Source of the DNA: Bradyrhizobium agreste
GTDB lineage: Bacteria; Pseudomonadota; Alphaproteobacteria; Rhizobiales; Xanthobacteraceae
Direction of reading: 5' to 3'
Assembly: GCF_016031625.1 (NCBI RefSeq)
Contig: NZ_JACCHP010000015.1
Coordinates: 7,501-71,500, forward strand
Length of the DNA stretch: 64,000 nucleotides
The stretch's first letter is position 1, and each line of letters starts with the position of its first letter. A program made the translations under genes and the position numbers. Positions 52,071-62,561 of this stretch are shown here, one piece after another. The notes under the pieces are model-generated. The model did no database searches. It saw nothing but the letters and a program-made list of their open reading frames with translations, and was not told the origin of the DNA.

Positions 52071-52682
52071 TTATGCCGCTGGCGGCACTGAGATCTTCAC
52101 CGAGGGCCGCTCCTGCATCTTCTGGTAGAAGGCGTCGAGCTTGGGATAGGCCTTGCGCCAGCCGCAATCGGCGAAGCGGAAGTCGGCATAGCCGAGCACG
52201 CAAACGAGGCCGATCTGCGAGATGTCGAACGGGCCGTTCAGCACGTCAGGCATGTTCTCGAAGCGCGCCATGCCGGTCCAGGCCCTGTTCCAGTGGTCGT
52301 CCGACCAGGCCTGCCATTGCAGGCCCTGCGGCCGCACCATTTTCTCGTAGCGGCACAGCAGCATGGAATCGAGCATGCCGTTGATCAGCGAGTGATTGGT
52401 CTTGGCTTTCCAGCGCCGCGGGCCGTAATCCGGGATCAGGCTGCCGCCGGCCATCTCGTTGAGATATTCGACGATGACGTAGGAATCCAGGATCACGTCG
52501 CCGTCATTGGTTATCAGCACCGGCAGCTTCTTCAGCGGCGTGATCTTCGAATAGTCCTCGTTGGCCGTGCCGGGCACGACGCTCGCGGGCACGAGCTCGA
52601 TTCTGTCGATCAGCCCGAGCTCGATCGCGGCGATGCGTACCTTGCGGGCAAAAGGCGAGGCGGGGGAGAAGGTGAGCTTCAT
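52071..52682 (-). CDS. Glutathione S-transferase family protein
   Basis: 203 aa. The N-terminal thioredoxin-like domain is MKLTFSPASPFARKVRIAAIE, with the KLPVL cis-proline and the E/D-S-type glutathione site in VILDSYVIVEYL. The C-terminal domain is helical. The N-terminal Ser/Tyr catalytic residue is plausibly Ser in SPASPFARK. It sits upstream of the MBL gene and downstream of an FAH gene, a setting typical of ring-cleavage or isomerase steps. Confidence 0.9.
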   Translation of the reverse strand: MKLTFSPASPFARKVRIAAIELGLIDRIELVPASVVPGTANEDYSKITPLKKLPVLITNDGDVILDSYVIVEYLNEMAGGSLIPDYGPRRWKAKTNHSLINGMLDSMLLCRYEKMVRPQGLQWQAWSDDHWNRAWTGMARFENMPDVLNGPFDISQIGLVCVLGYADFRFADCGWRKAYPKLDAFYQKMQERPSVKISVPPAA

Positions 52683-52696
52683 TTTGGGTCCTTGTT

Positions 52697-52777
52697 GTCA
52701 TTCCGGGACGGCGCGTCAGCGCCGGACCCGGAATCTCGAGATTCCGGGTCCGATGCTTCGCATCGTCCCGGAATGAC
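52697..52777. repeat. Palindromic repeat family A (copy 8)
   Basis: GTCATTCCGGGACGGCGCGT on the left and GCATCGTCCCGGAATGAC on the right, with CTCGAGATTCCGGG at the centre. Confidence 0.8.
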
Positions 52778-52793
52778 GAAGAGGGAATCGCGC

Positions 52794-53636
52794 CTACGCC
52801 GCCACAATCTCCTGGCGCTGCTCGCCGAGACCTTCGATGCCGAGCGTCACGACGTCGCCGACATTGAGGAAGGTCGGCGGCTTCATGCCGAGGCCGACGC
52901 CGGGCGGGGTGCCCGTGGTGATGATGTCGCCGGGCAGCAGCGTCATGAACTGCGAGACATAGGAAATGCACTTGGCCATCGAGAAGATCATGGTCTTGGT
53001 CGAGCCGGTCTGGCGGCGCTGGCCGTTGACGTCGAGCCACATGGAGAGGTTCTGCACGTCCTTGATCTCGTCCTTGGTGGCGAGCCACGGCCCGAGCGGG
53101 CCGAACGTGTCGTGCGACTTGCCCTTGGTCCACTGTCCCAGGCGCTCGATCTGGAAGGCGCGCTCGGAGACGTCGTTGCAGACGCAATAGCCGGCGACGT
53201 GGTTCAGCGCGTCGGCTTCCGAGACGTACTTTGCGCGGGTGCCGATGATGGCGGCGATCTCGACCTCCCAGTCGAGCTTGGTCGAGCCGCGCGGCTTCTC
53301 GACCGGATCGTTCGGGCCCGACAGCGAGGTGTTGGCCTTCATGAAGATGATCGGCTCGCCCGGAATCTCGGCGCCGGTCTCCTTGGCATGGTCGGAATAG
53401 TTGAGGCCGATCGCCACGAATTTCGAGATGCCGGTGACGGGCGCGCCGAACCGCGGCTTGCCGGAGACGGCGGGCAGCGAGGCGGGATCGAGCGCCGCCA
53501 GCTTCTTCAGGGATTCCGGCGAATAGGCCTCGCCGGTGAGGTCCTTCACATGTGCCGACAGGTCGCGCAACTGGCCGGATCTGTCGATCAGACCAGGCCT
53601 TTCCGCACCCTTCTCGCCATAACGAACAAGCTTCAT
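52794..53636 (-). CDS. Fumarylacetoacetate hydrolase family protein
   Basis: 280 aa. The FAH domain occupies about residues 70-275. Metal ligands are the Glu pair in LDWEVEIAAIIG and the aspartate in YCVCNDVSERAFQ. PGDIITTGTPPGVG is the usual family segment. It is expected to hydrolyse or isomerise a beta-diketone or oxo-acid of aromatic degradation. ATG 53636 has GGGAGAAACGAGA upstream. It heads the GST, MBL and epoxide-hydrolase-like row. Confidence 0.92.
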   Translation of the reverse strand: MKLVRYGEKGAERPGLIDRSGQLRDLSAHVKDLTGEAYSPESLKKLAALDPASLPAVSGKPRFGAPVTGISKFVAIGLNYSDHAKETGAEIPGEPIIFMKANTSLSGPNDPVEKPRGSTKLDWEVEIAAIIGTRAKYVSEADALNHVAGYCVCNDVSERAFQIERLGQWTKGKSHDTFGPLGPWLATKDEIKDVQNLSMWLDVNGQRRQTGSTKTMIFSMAKCISYVSQFMTLLPGDIITTGTPPGVGLGMKPPTFLNVGDVVTLGIEGLGEQRQEIVAA

Positions 53637-53659
53637 TCTCGTTTCTCCCTGGAAATTGG

Positions 53660-53669
53660 ACCGATCGGT
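53660..53669. promoter_or_regulatory. Short palindrome ACCGATCGGT upstream of the FAH gene
   Basis: A perfect 10-bp palindrome 24 bp before the ATG of the FAH-family gene. It resembles half of many TetR or MarR operators, but its regulator is not known. Confidence 0.3.
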
Positions 53670-53722
53670 TGAATAGCTTCTTGGAACAGGGCGGCGGGAA
53701 ATTCAACCGCTCAAAACGGAGA

Positions 53723-54571
53723 TCACCCCAGCGCCTCAAACCTGAACGCGTCGCCGTCACGCTTGATGTGCCCGGCCGAAAAATGCCCGCCGATCACCAG
53801 CGTCGGCGTGTCGGCGAAGCGGCCAAACAGCGCCGCCCTGGTCGCGGCGGATTGCCTCTGGTCGGAATCGGCGGTGGAGGACCAGTCGAGATGCGCCATC
53901 TGGCAGGGGTGGTGGGCGACGTCGCCGGTGAGCAGGCCCTGCTCGCCGTCGGACCGGATCAGGACGCTCATGTGGCCGGGGCTGTGGCCCGGGGTCGGGA
54001 TCATGCTGATCTCCTCGCAGAGCCTGTGGTCGCTCGGAATCAGATCGGCCCTGCCGGCGTCGACGATCGGCTGGACGGAATCGCCGAACACGGCCTGCTT
54101 GTCCGGCTCGGTCGAATGGTCGCGCCAATATTCGTATTCGGTCCTGCCGAAAATGTAGCGCGCCTTGGGAAAGGTCGGCACCCATGAGCCATCGACCAGC
54201 TTCGTATTCCAGCCGACGTGGTCGACGTGGAGATGCGTGCACAGCACGGTGTCGATGCTCTCGGGCGGAAAGCCGGCCGCAATCATCGTCTCCAGAAACG
54301 GTGTATCGCGGTTGTTCCATGTCGGCACGTTGCGGCCCTGCTTGTCGTTGCCGAGGCCGGTATCGACCACGATGCGGCGCGACGGCGTTTCCACCACCAG
54401 CGAATGGATCGACATTTTCAGCCGGCCTTCTTCTGTGGCGAAATGCGGGCTCAGCCAGGGCAGTTTACGAATTTCCTCATTGCTTGCGAGCGGCAGGATG
54501 AAACGGGTTGAGCCGACCGTCTCCAATTCCACCACCTTGGTGATTTTGACCCTGCCCACTTTCCACTGCAT
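53723..54571 (-). CDS. MBL-fold metallo-hydrolase (lactonase-like), copy 2
   Basis: 282 aa paralogue of the gene at 51187. The zinc motif is CTHLHVDHVGWNT, followed by PTPGHSPGHMSV, TGDVAHHP and GGHFSAGH. The start ATG 54571 has GGGGAGGTG upstream. The longer frame is discarded because it adds an arginine-rich segment without homology. It is upstream of the FAH, GST and MBL row and diverges from the DUF3775 gene. Confidence 0.88.
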   Translation of the reverse strand: MQWKVGRVKITKVVELETVGSTRFILPLASNEEIRKLPWLSPHFATEEGRLKMSIHSLVVETPSRRIVVDTGLGNDKQGRNVPTWNNRDTPFLETMIAAGFPPESIDTVLCTHLHVDHVGWNTKLVDGSWVPTFPKARYIFGRTEYEYWRDHSTEPDKQAVFGDSVQPIVDAGRADLIPSDHRLCEEISMIPTPGHSPGHMSVLIRSDGEQGLLTGDVAHHPCQMAHLDWSSTADSDQRQSAATRAALFGRFADTPTLVIGGHFSAGHIKRDGDAFRFEALG

Positions 54572-54684
54572 CCGGCACCTCCCCATGTTCTTGCTTTGGC
54601 GTCGAAACATGCGGTTTTCCGCGGGGATGCGCAATGGATCATCTGACGCGATGCGGCGTTATCGCGGGAACCAGAGGAGGAGCC

Positions 54685-55161
54685 ATGCCAGAGCTTGCGA
54701 TATCTGCTGAAAAGCTCGCCTTCATCATCGAGAAGGCGCGCGAATTCGACGTCAAGGAGGGCGATACCGATCCGGATTCCGGCTCGAACCCGAGCGATGA
54801 CGACGCGCTCGATGTGCTCGAGGACGACGGCTCCGATCCTGTCGTCCAGGAGCTCGGAAGCTTCATGATCGCCTTGAACGAGGATGAGCAGCTCGACCTC
54901 GTCGCGCTGACCTGGCTCGGCCGCGGCGACGGCACGATCGATGATTGGGACGATCTGCGCGCCCGCGCGGCGGAGACGCGCCGGGAATATCGCAGCCCGC
55001 GGCGCGAAACGGTGCATTATCTGCTCGGCGAGCCCATGCTGGGCGATCTGCTCGCGAACGGGCTCGACGAATTCGGCATTGACTGGACCGATGAGCGCAC
55101 GACCGCCGATTCCTCCGCGCCGAGCCAGCAGGATGAGGACGAGCCGACCAAGCGACGGTGA
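54685..55161 (+). CDS. DUF3775 domain protein
   Basis: 158 aa acidic soluble protein. The C-terminal part has the DUF3775 pattern HYLLGEPMLGDLLANGLDEFGID, and the middle ALNEDEQLDLVALTWLGRGD fits the family. An Asp-rich linker sits at about residues 25-60. ATG 54685 follows AGAGGAGG. The function of the family is unknown. It ends in a hairpin. Confidence 0.82.
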   Translation: MPELAISAEKLAFIIEKAREFDVKEGDTDPDSGSNPSDDDALDVLEDDGSDPVVQELGSFMIALNEDEQLDLVALTWLGRGDGTIDDWDDLRARAAETRREYRSPRRETVHYLLGEPMLGDLLANGLDEFGIDWTDERTTADSSAPSQQDEDEPTKRR

Positions 55162-55170
55162 GGCGGAGAG

Positions 55171-55198
55171 CGCTCTCCCCGCAACAACGGGGAGAGCG
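55171..55198. terminator. Hairpin between convergent genes
   Basis: An 11-bp perfect stem (CGCTCTCCCCG and CGGGGAGAGCG) with loop CAACAA lies between the DUF3775 and SDR stop codons. There is no clear U-run, so termination strength is uncertain. Confidence 0.55.
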
Positions 55199-55206
55199 AG
55201 ATGCGC

Positions 55207-55989
55207 TTACAGCGTGCCCGGGAACGCACCACCATCCAGCAGAATGTTCTGGCCGGTGATGAAGCCGGCCTTGGCGCCGCACAGGAAGGCGCAGGCATAG
55301 CCGAACTCGTCGGGCTGGCCGAACCGCCCCGCGGGATTGAGCTTGGCGCGCTCTGCCAGGATCTGCTCAGGGCTGACGCCACGCTTGTCGGCCTCGGCCT
55401 TCGCGGTGCCGGTGAGCCGATCGGTCTCGAACGGGCCCGGCAACAGGCCATTGATGGTGACGTTGTTGATCACAGTCTTGCGCGACAGGCCGGCGATGAA
55501 GCCCGTGAGGCCGGCGCGGGCGCCGTTGGAGAGGCCGAGGATGTCGATCGGCGCCTTCACCGCGGCCGAGGTGATGTTGACGATGCGGCCGAACTTGCGC
55601 GCCATCATGCCGTCGACCGTCGCCTTGATCAGCTCGATCGGGGTCAGCATGTTGGCGTCGATCGCCTTGATCCAGTCGTCGCGGGTCCAGTTGCGGAAAT
55701 CGCCGGGCGGCGGGCCGCCGGCGTTATTGATCAGGATGTCGGGCTCGGGACAGGCCTTCAGCACCGCCTCGCGGCCCGCCGGCGTCGTGATGTCGCCGAC
55801 GATCTCGGTAACCGTCACGTCGGGATAGGCCTTGCGGATCTCATCGGCGGTCTTTTTCAGCGCTTCGGCGCCGCGCGCGGTCAGCGTGACGTGAACGCCG
55901 GCCTCGGCCAGCGAGACGGCGCAGGCCCGCCCGAGACCCTTGCTGGATGCGCAGACGATGGCGCGGCGACCTTTGATCCCAAGATCCAC
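55207..55989 (-). CDS. Atypical SDR family protein (BKR-like, no classical active site)
   Basis: 260 aa. The fold is SDR-like (NNAGGPPPGDFRNWT, VNITSAAVKAPID, QNILLDGGAFPG), but the nucleotide loop reads CASSKGLG in place of TGxxxGxG. The usual YxxxK pair is absent, the aligned segment being LSNGARAGL. This resembles the SDR subgroup in which the catalytic tetrad is not kept. The start is GTG 55989 with GGGAGTG upstream. It sits convergent to the DUF3775 gene and divergent from another SDR. Its activity is unpredictable. Confidence 0.85.
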   Translation of the reverse strand: MDLGIKGRRAIVCASSKGLGRACAVSLAEAGVHVTLTARGAEALKKTADEIRKAYPDVTVTEIVGDITTPAGREAVLKACPEPDILINNAGGPPPGDFRNWTRDDWIKAIDANMLTPIELIKATVDGMMARKFGRIVNITSAAVKAPIDILGLSNGARAGLTGFIAGLSRKTVINNVTINGLLPGPFETDRLTGTAKAEADKRGVSPEQILAERAKLNPAGRFGQPDEFGYACAFLCGAKAGFITGQNILLDGGAFPGTL

Positions 55990-56259
55990 TGTTTCACTCC
56001 CGTAACAATCAGGCAGGTTTTGAACGGGCCGCACTTTAGCCAACTGCGGCGCCGCTGATAAGGGACGGGCTCGCACCAAAATGCATGGCGCGCGCTGCGG
56101 CGATGCAAATGCGGGGGCGGCGGCTTCCGGCGGAAGCGTCGGCACATCCCCGACCCGACGAAACGAATGACGGCCGAGCCGATCATTCCGGTTTCAGATC
56201 GCTAAAATCGTCTGTATTGGTGGCTCCGAAGCTTAAGAGAACCGCGCGAGGAACGCGTC

Positions 56260-57021
56260 ATGTCAGACCTATTCGACGTCAGTAAAGAAACCATCCTCGT
56301 CACGGGCGCGAGCCAGGGGCTGGGCCGGCAATTTGCCCGGGTGCTGGCGGCGCATGGTGCGGCCGTCGCGCTGGCTGCGCGGCAGACCGACAAATTGAAG
56401 AGCCTGGAAGAGGACATTCGCGGCAAGGGTGGCCGCGCGGCGGCGGTCGCGCTCGACGTCACCGACACCGCCTCGATCGCCAAGGCCGTCGATGCCGCCG
56501 AAGCCGCGCTCGGCCCCGTCACGGTGCTGGTCAACAATGCCGGCATCGCCATCGAGAAGCTCGCGACCGAGCAGACCGAGGCGGACTGGGATGCGGTGAT
56601 CGGCGCCAATCTCAAGGGCGCCTATTTCCTCGCAACGGAAGTGGCGCGCCGCATGATCGCGCGCAAGCAGCCGGGCAACATCGTCAACATCGCCTCCGTG
56701 CTCGGCACCGGCGTCTTGAAGGCGCTCTCGCCTTACGCGATCTCCAAAGCCGGCATCATCCAGGCGACGCGAGCGATGGCACTCGAGCTCGCGGGCCAGA
56801 ACATCCGCATCAACGCGCTCGCGCCCGGCTATATCGATACCGAGATGAACCACGCCTTCTGGTCGACGCCGGCAGGCGAGCGCCTCGCCAAACGCATCCC
56901 GCAACGCCGCGTCGGCGCCGAGTCCGATCTCGACGGCGCGATTCTGCTGCTGGCCTCAAACGCCTCGCGCTACATGACGGGGAGCGTGGTGACCGTGGAT
57001 GGCGGGTTCTTGTTGAGTTGA
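56260..57021 (+). CDS. SDR family oxidoreductase
   Basis: 253 aa classical SDR. Cofactor motif GASQGLGRQFAR and Arg in ALAARQTDKL favour NADP. Others are NNAGIAI, serine in NIASVLGTG, and YAISK at the active site. ATG 56260 follows AGAACGCG. It diverges from the atypical SDR. It could be a ketoreductase in the same pathway. Confidence 0.9.
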   Translation: MSDLFDVSKETILVTGASQGLGRQFARVLAAHGAAVALAARQTDKLKSLEEDIRGKGGRAAAVALDVTDTASIAKAVDAAEAALGPVTVLVNNAGIAIEKLATEQTEADWDAVIGANLKGAYFLATEVARRMIARKQPGNIVNIASVLGTGVLKALSPYAISKAGIIQATRAMALELAGQNIRINALAPGYIDTEMNHAFWSTPAGERLAKRIPQRRVGAESDLDGAILLLASNASRYMTGSVVTVDGGFLLS

Positions 57022-57026
57022 GCCCC

Positions 57027-57182
57027 GCTGTCGTCCCGGGGCGCGCGCAGCGCGAGCCGGGACCCATAACCACAGGCAGATGTTTGGCGAAGACTCGGAG
57101 TTGCCATCTCGTACATGACTCCTCCCTGGGGTTATGGGTCCCCGCCCCCGTGCGCAATTGCGCACTAGGCGGGGACGACAGC
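57027..57182. repeat. Long palindrome (family F)
   Basis: Left arm GCTGTCGTCCCGGGGCGCGC with CGGGACCCATAACC, right arm GGTTATGGGTCCCCG and GGCGGGGACGACAGC. It lies between convergent SDR and GMC genes. Confidence 0.8.
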
Positions 57183-57205
57183 GGAGTATGGCGCGACACG
57201 GTGGC

Positions 57206-58804
57206 TCAACTCGCCCGCACCTCCCCTCGGATCATGTCCGCCGCCTTCTCCCCGATCATGATGGTCGGTGCATTGGTGTTGCCGCCGATCAGCGTCGGCA
57301 TGATCGAGGCGTCGACGACGCGCAACCCTCCGATGCCATGCACCTTCAACGCCGGATCGACCACGGCCATCGCGTCCGTGCCCATCTTGCAGGTGCCGAC
57401 GGGGTGATAGACGGTGTCGACGCGCGCGCGCAGAATGGCGCGGATGTCATCGTCCGTCCTCACGTCGGATGTGAACATGTCCTTCTTCTGCAATGCCCGC
57501 ATCGCAGGCGTCTCCATCAGCCGTCGCGTCGTCTTGAATCCGCCAACCATCGCCTCGAGATCTTCCGCCTCGCCCAGAAAGTTCGGGTCGATCAGCGGCG
57601 CTGCGAGCGGATCGGCGCTTTTCAGCCAAATGCTGCCGCGACTCTTCGGCCTGAGCAGACAGAAATGGCATGAGAAGCCCGCCTCCTTGTGCTTCTTGCG
57701 GCCGTGGTCATCGAGCATCGCGATGACGAAGTGGAGCTGGATGTCCGGTACGTCGAGATCGGGCCGGGTCCTCAGGAAGCCGCCACACTCGGCGAAATTG
57801 GTGGTCATCACGCCGCGTCGCTCGCGGCGATATCGCCGGATACCGCGCAGCAGGGATGGCAGCCGGCCGAGCGAGGCGTGAACGAAGTGCGGATAGTCGG
57901 AGGCGTAGACGAAGACGAAATCCGGATGGTCCTGCAGATTGCGCCCGACGCCGGGCAGGTGATGCGCGACGGCGATACCGTGCGCGGCCAGCGCGTCGCC
58001 GTCACCTAGTCCCGACAGCATCAACAGCTGCGGCGACTGAAAGGCGCCGGCGGCGAGGATCACCTCGCGGCGGGCGCGCAGCTGCTTGGTCTGCCTGCCC
58101 TGCACATATTCGATGCCGACCGCGCGTCCTGCTTCGAACAGGATCTTGGTTGCCTGCGCCCCCGTCTCGACCCGCAGATTCGGCCGCTTGTTCAAGTGAG
58201 GAGCCACATAAGCGCGCGCCGCGCTCCAACGCTCGCCGCCACGCTGGGTCACCTGGTAGCTGCCGAGTCCCTCGTGGTCCTCGGCATTGAAGTCCTCGCG
58301 GATGCGGAACTGCGCTTCGCGCGCGGCCTGATGGAAGACGTCATGGATCGGATTGTCCGAGCGCAGCCTGTTGACATGCAGCGGGCCGCCCTTGCCGTGA
58401 TATTCGCCGTCGAAATCGGCGTTGTGCTCGGAAGCCTTGAAATAGGGCAGCACGTCCGCATACGACCAGCCTGCATTGCCGAGCGCGGCCCAATGGTCGT
58501 AATCACATTTGTGGCCGCGGATGTAGACCATCGCGTTGATCGCCGAGGACCCGCCGAGGCCCTTGCCGCGCGGTTGATAGCCGATGCGGCCGTTCAATCC
58601 CTTCTGCGGCACGGTATCGAAGGCCCAGTTGGCCGCGGCGTAGGGCAACGCGAGCCCGAATGGCGTGGTGATCCGCCAGGTGTCGTTCCGTCCACCCGCA
58701 TCGAGCAGCGCGACGGATGTCCCCGCATCCTCCGACAGCCGCCCCGCAACGGTGCAGCCGCCCGAGCCTGCGCCCACGACGACGAAATCGCATGTGTCGG
58801 TCAA
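57206..58804 (-). CDS. GMC family oxidoreductase (choline-dehydrogenase-like)
   Basis: 532 aa FAD enzyme. The ADP-binding motif is VVVGAGSGGCTVAGRL. GMC signature 1 is in RGKGLGGSSAINAMVYIRG, signature 2 in REVILAAGAFQSPQLLMLSG, and the C-terminal histidine region is in YHPVGTCKMG. The start is TTG 58804 with GGGGG about eight bases upstream; no ATG precedes the FAD motif. It oxidises an alcohol; the substrate is unknown. Confidence 0.92.
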   Translation of the reverse strand: MTDTCDFVVVGAGSGGCTVAGRLSEDAGTSVALLDAGGRNDTWRITTPFGLALPYAAANWAFDTVPQKGLNGRIGYQPRGKGLGGSSAINAMVYIRGHKCDYDHWAALGNAGWSYADVLPYFKASEHNADFDGEYHGKGGPLHVNRLRSDNPIHDVFHQAAREAQFRIREDFNAEDHEGLGSYQVTQRGGERWSAARAYVAPHLNKRPNLRVETGAQATKILFEAGRAVGIEYVQGRQTKQLRARREVILAAGAFQSPQLLMLSGLGDGDALAAHGIAVAHHLPGVGRNLQDHPDFVFVYASDYPHFVHASLGRLPSLLRGIRRYRRERRGVMTTNFAECGGFLRTRPDLDVPDIQLHFVIAMLDDHGRKKHKEAGFSCHFCLLRPKSRGSIWLKSADPLAAPLIDPNFLGEAEDLEAMVGGFKTTRRLMETPAMRALQKKDMFTSDVRTDDDIRAILRARVDTVYHPVGTCKMGTDAMAVVDPALKVHGIGGLRVVDASIMPTLIGGNTNAPTIMIGEKAADMIRGEVRAS

Positions 58805-58824
58805 TGTTGTTTCCCCCTTTTCTC

Positions 58825-58896
58825 GTCATTCCGGGGCGCGCGAAGCGCGAACCCGGAATCTCGAGATTCCGGGTTCGCTTCGCGCCCCGGAATGAC
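58825..58896. repeat. Palindromic repeat family A (copy 9)
   Basis: GTCATTCCGGGGCGCGCGAA and TTCGCGCCCCGGAATGAC, the shortest copy. It lies in the gene-free stretch 58805-59193, upstream of the tRNA. The rest of that stretch shows no convincing gene and probably holds the tRNA promoter. Confidence 0.85.
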
Positions 58897-59193
58897 CCCA
58901 GGCGTTTCACCCTAATCTTGTTGCCGCAAGCTCGCCCTATGTGGAACTTCTGGCAAGAGCGCGCGGAATGGTGCGGAAATCCATCCATCCTCCTGTCACA
59001 AAGTCGAAAAAAACGTTCCCGCAGCCCTTTCCAAAGGCAGCCCGCCTTGATACATACCCCCCGCACCCGACGGGCATTGCCCGGGGGTCGCCTTCCAAGG
59101 AAGCCTTTGGGACGGATGCGGAAAGCCAGCGCGGCCAGCGCCGGCCTCAACCGACCGTCCCCAGGATTTAACCGAAGGCGTGCAAAGGTTTAA

Positions 59194-60858
<1,665 letters not shown>

Positions 60859-61014
60859 TCCGGCGCTGATAATCCTCGATCGCGTCGGCGCGCGCAAGCG
60901 CCCGCACAAGCGCGCGCATAGCCTCGCTCGGCCCACCACTGGCGGCGCTTTTCTTAGCGCGCACATCTGTTGAGCGGTTCGAGGTCATGGTGGATTTCGT
61001 CCGTATTAAAGCAA

Positions 61015-61041
61015 AAACCCCGCCGGTCAGGGGCGGGGTTT
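61015..61041. terminator. Rho-independent terminator after the capsid gene
   Basis: The stem AAACCCCGCC and GGCGGGGTTT has a 7-base loop. On the minus strand it is followed by a T-run. It lies between the capsid gene stop (61212) and the recombinase region. Confidence 0.8.
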
Positions 61042-61211
61042 CTGAAAAAGGAAAGTGCGGCCACAACGATCCTTGGCCCCGACGTGCGGAGCCGCGAGTG
61101 GGCGGGGAGGATCGCTTTCGGCGAGGACGTGGCCGCTCGCCCTACAGGAGATGCCCACTCACGGTAGTGCGTGGCCGCCCTAGGGCGGCTCCGCAAATTG
61201 ATGTGCTGGCT

Positions 61212-62561
61212 TTACGCGCCCGGATTCAGGTACGTGCCGCGCCAATCCTGCATGGCGCAACCGAAGTCGAGCACGGCGCGGAATTCGACGCCGAGCACGT
61301 CCCAACCCTGTTGCAGGTCGATCTGCGGGCCTTCGCGACCGGCGAGATACGCAATGACGAGGGTCGCCAACTGGCCCGGATCGGCAAAGAGGCGCCACGA
61401 GTTTCCGATCAACCGGGGCTCGACATGCAGGGTGAGTTTGCCCGGGAACGGGTTAACCTCATCAACCTGCACCGCAGAAATCTCGTGCAGCACCTGTTCC
61501 GCCTCGGTTTCCTTCGCGCTACCGACGACGAGATGGCGAGGCACCACGTTCAGAGGCGTCTTGCCGTCGATATCCGTCACATCGCGCAAAACCTTGCGGC
61601 CGGCGCCGAGCGCATCAACAGTGATCGCCGAACCGGCCGCCGCCTTGTTGCCCCGCCCGGTGCTGTAGACGGGATTGCCGTCGTTGAGATTCGCGCCGTC
61701 GCCGCCGTTCGCCAGCAGCAAGCCGGCGATAAGATCAGCCTCCGTCGATGCGGCGGCGCGACCGAAGTCGCCCGACGTTTCGCCGAATGCGCCGAGGTTG
61801 TCATTGATGATCGCCTGCCGCGAGATGCCGAAGATTTTTGCGTAGGTATCGATCGCAAAACCTTCCTTGGCCTCAACCCGAGAGCCGTGCTTGACCTCGC
61901 CACCTTCAGGAACCTTATCGAGGCGCGGTGCCTCACTGAGCCGCAAGATCGAGACCGGCCGGAAGTCGATGGCGGTTCGCCGACGCGCAAGCTGTTTCAG
62001 CGGCGTCTGCGCGATCTGATACGCATCGGCCAACACGCGATTCCCGGCGAGCGTAAGCAGGTTCGGGAAGTCGGAAGTCGTATGCCCCGATCGCGTCAGA
62101 ACGCGATCAGCCAGGGTGACGCGGTTGGCCCACGACACCCGCTCGCCGCGCGACTGCAGGATCATGGCGCCCATCTCCAACATCGAGCGGCCGGCCAACT
62201 CGACAGCAGCACCCGTCGGTGCTTTGCCGGTCATCTTGGAATACAGCGCATCGACGATCGACCGATTCAGAAAGTCCGGATTCTCGAACGTCTCGTCGCT
62301 GCGCGCGGCGTTGGTGCGAGTCCGGTTGGCATTGTCCGCGAGCCGTTCAAACGTACGTTCGCGGAAATCAGCCATCGTGCCGCCGGAGTCGACGTGCCGG
62401 CGCACGAAATCGAGCGGGATGCCGGCGCGCTCCGCGATGTCGTAAGCTTCGCGAACCTCGCGATCGGACATCACCTGCCGCGCACCATCGTTCTGCGGCG
62501 AGCGCACGTCGATCTGGCGAGTATTTTCATTGTTAGAATTATCGATCACTTCCGGGTCCAT
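61212..62561 (-). CDS. Internal start: separate major capsid protein (nested frame)
   Basis: Within the fusion gene, ATG 62561 is preceded by AAAGGA at a six-base spacing and begins the capsid part (MDPEVIDNSNNENTRQIDV). It would make a 449-aa capsid protein without the protease, besides the fusion. Such nested starts are known in phage head genes. The proposal rests on the ribosome site and the domain boundary. Confidence 0.5.
   Translation of the reverse strand: MDPEVIDNSNNENTRQIDVRSPQNDGARQVMSDREVREAYDIAERAGIPLDFVRRHVDSGGTMADFRERTFERLADNANRTRTNAARSDETFENPDFLNRSIVDALYSKMTGKAPTGAAVELAGRSMLEMGAMILQSRGERVSWANRVTLADRVLTRSGHTTSDFPNLLTLAGNRVLADAYQIAQTPLKQLARRRTAIDFRPVSILRLSEAPRLDKVPEGGEVKHGSRVEAKEGFAIDTYAKIFGISRQAIINDNLGAFGETSGDFGRAAASTEADLIAGLLLANGGDGANLNDGNPVYSTGRGNKAAAGSAITVDALGAGRKVLRDVTDIDGKTPLNVVPRHLVVGSAKETEAEQVLHEISAVQVDEVNPFPGKLTLHVEPRLIGNSWRLFADPGQLATLVIAYLAGREGPQIDLQQGWDVLGVEFRAVLDFGCAMQDWRGTYLNPGA

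Noticed and set aside
58941..59171. 76-codon plus-strand frame upstream of the tRNA
   Set aside because: The composition is proline- and lysine-mixed with no homology, and the start is poor. The stretch more likely carries the tRNA promoter.
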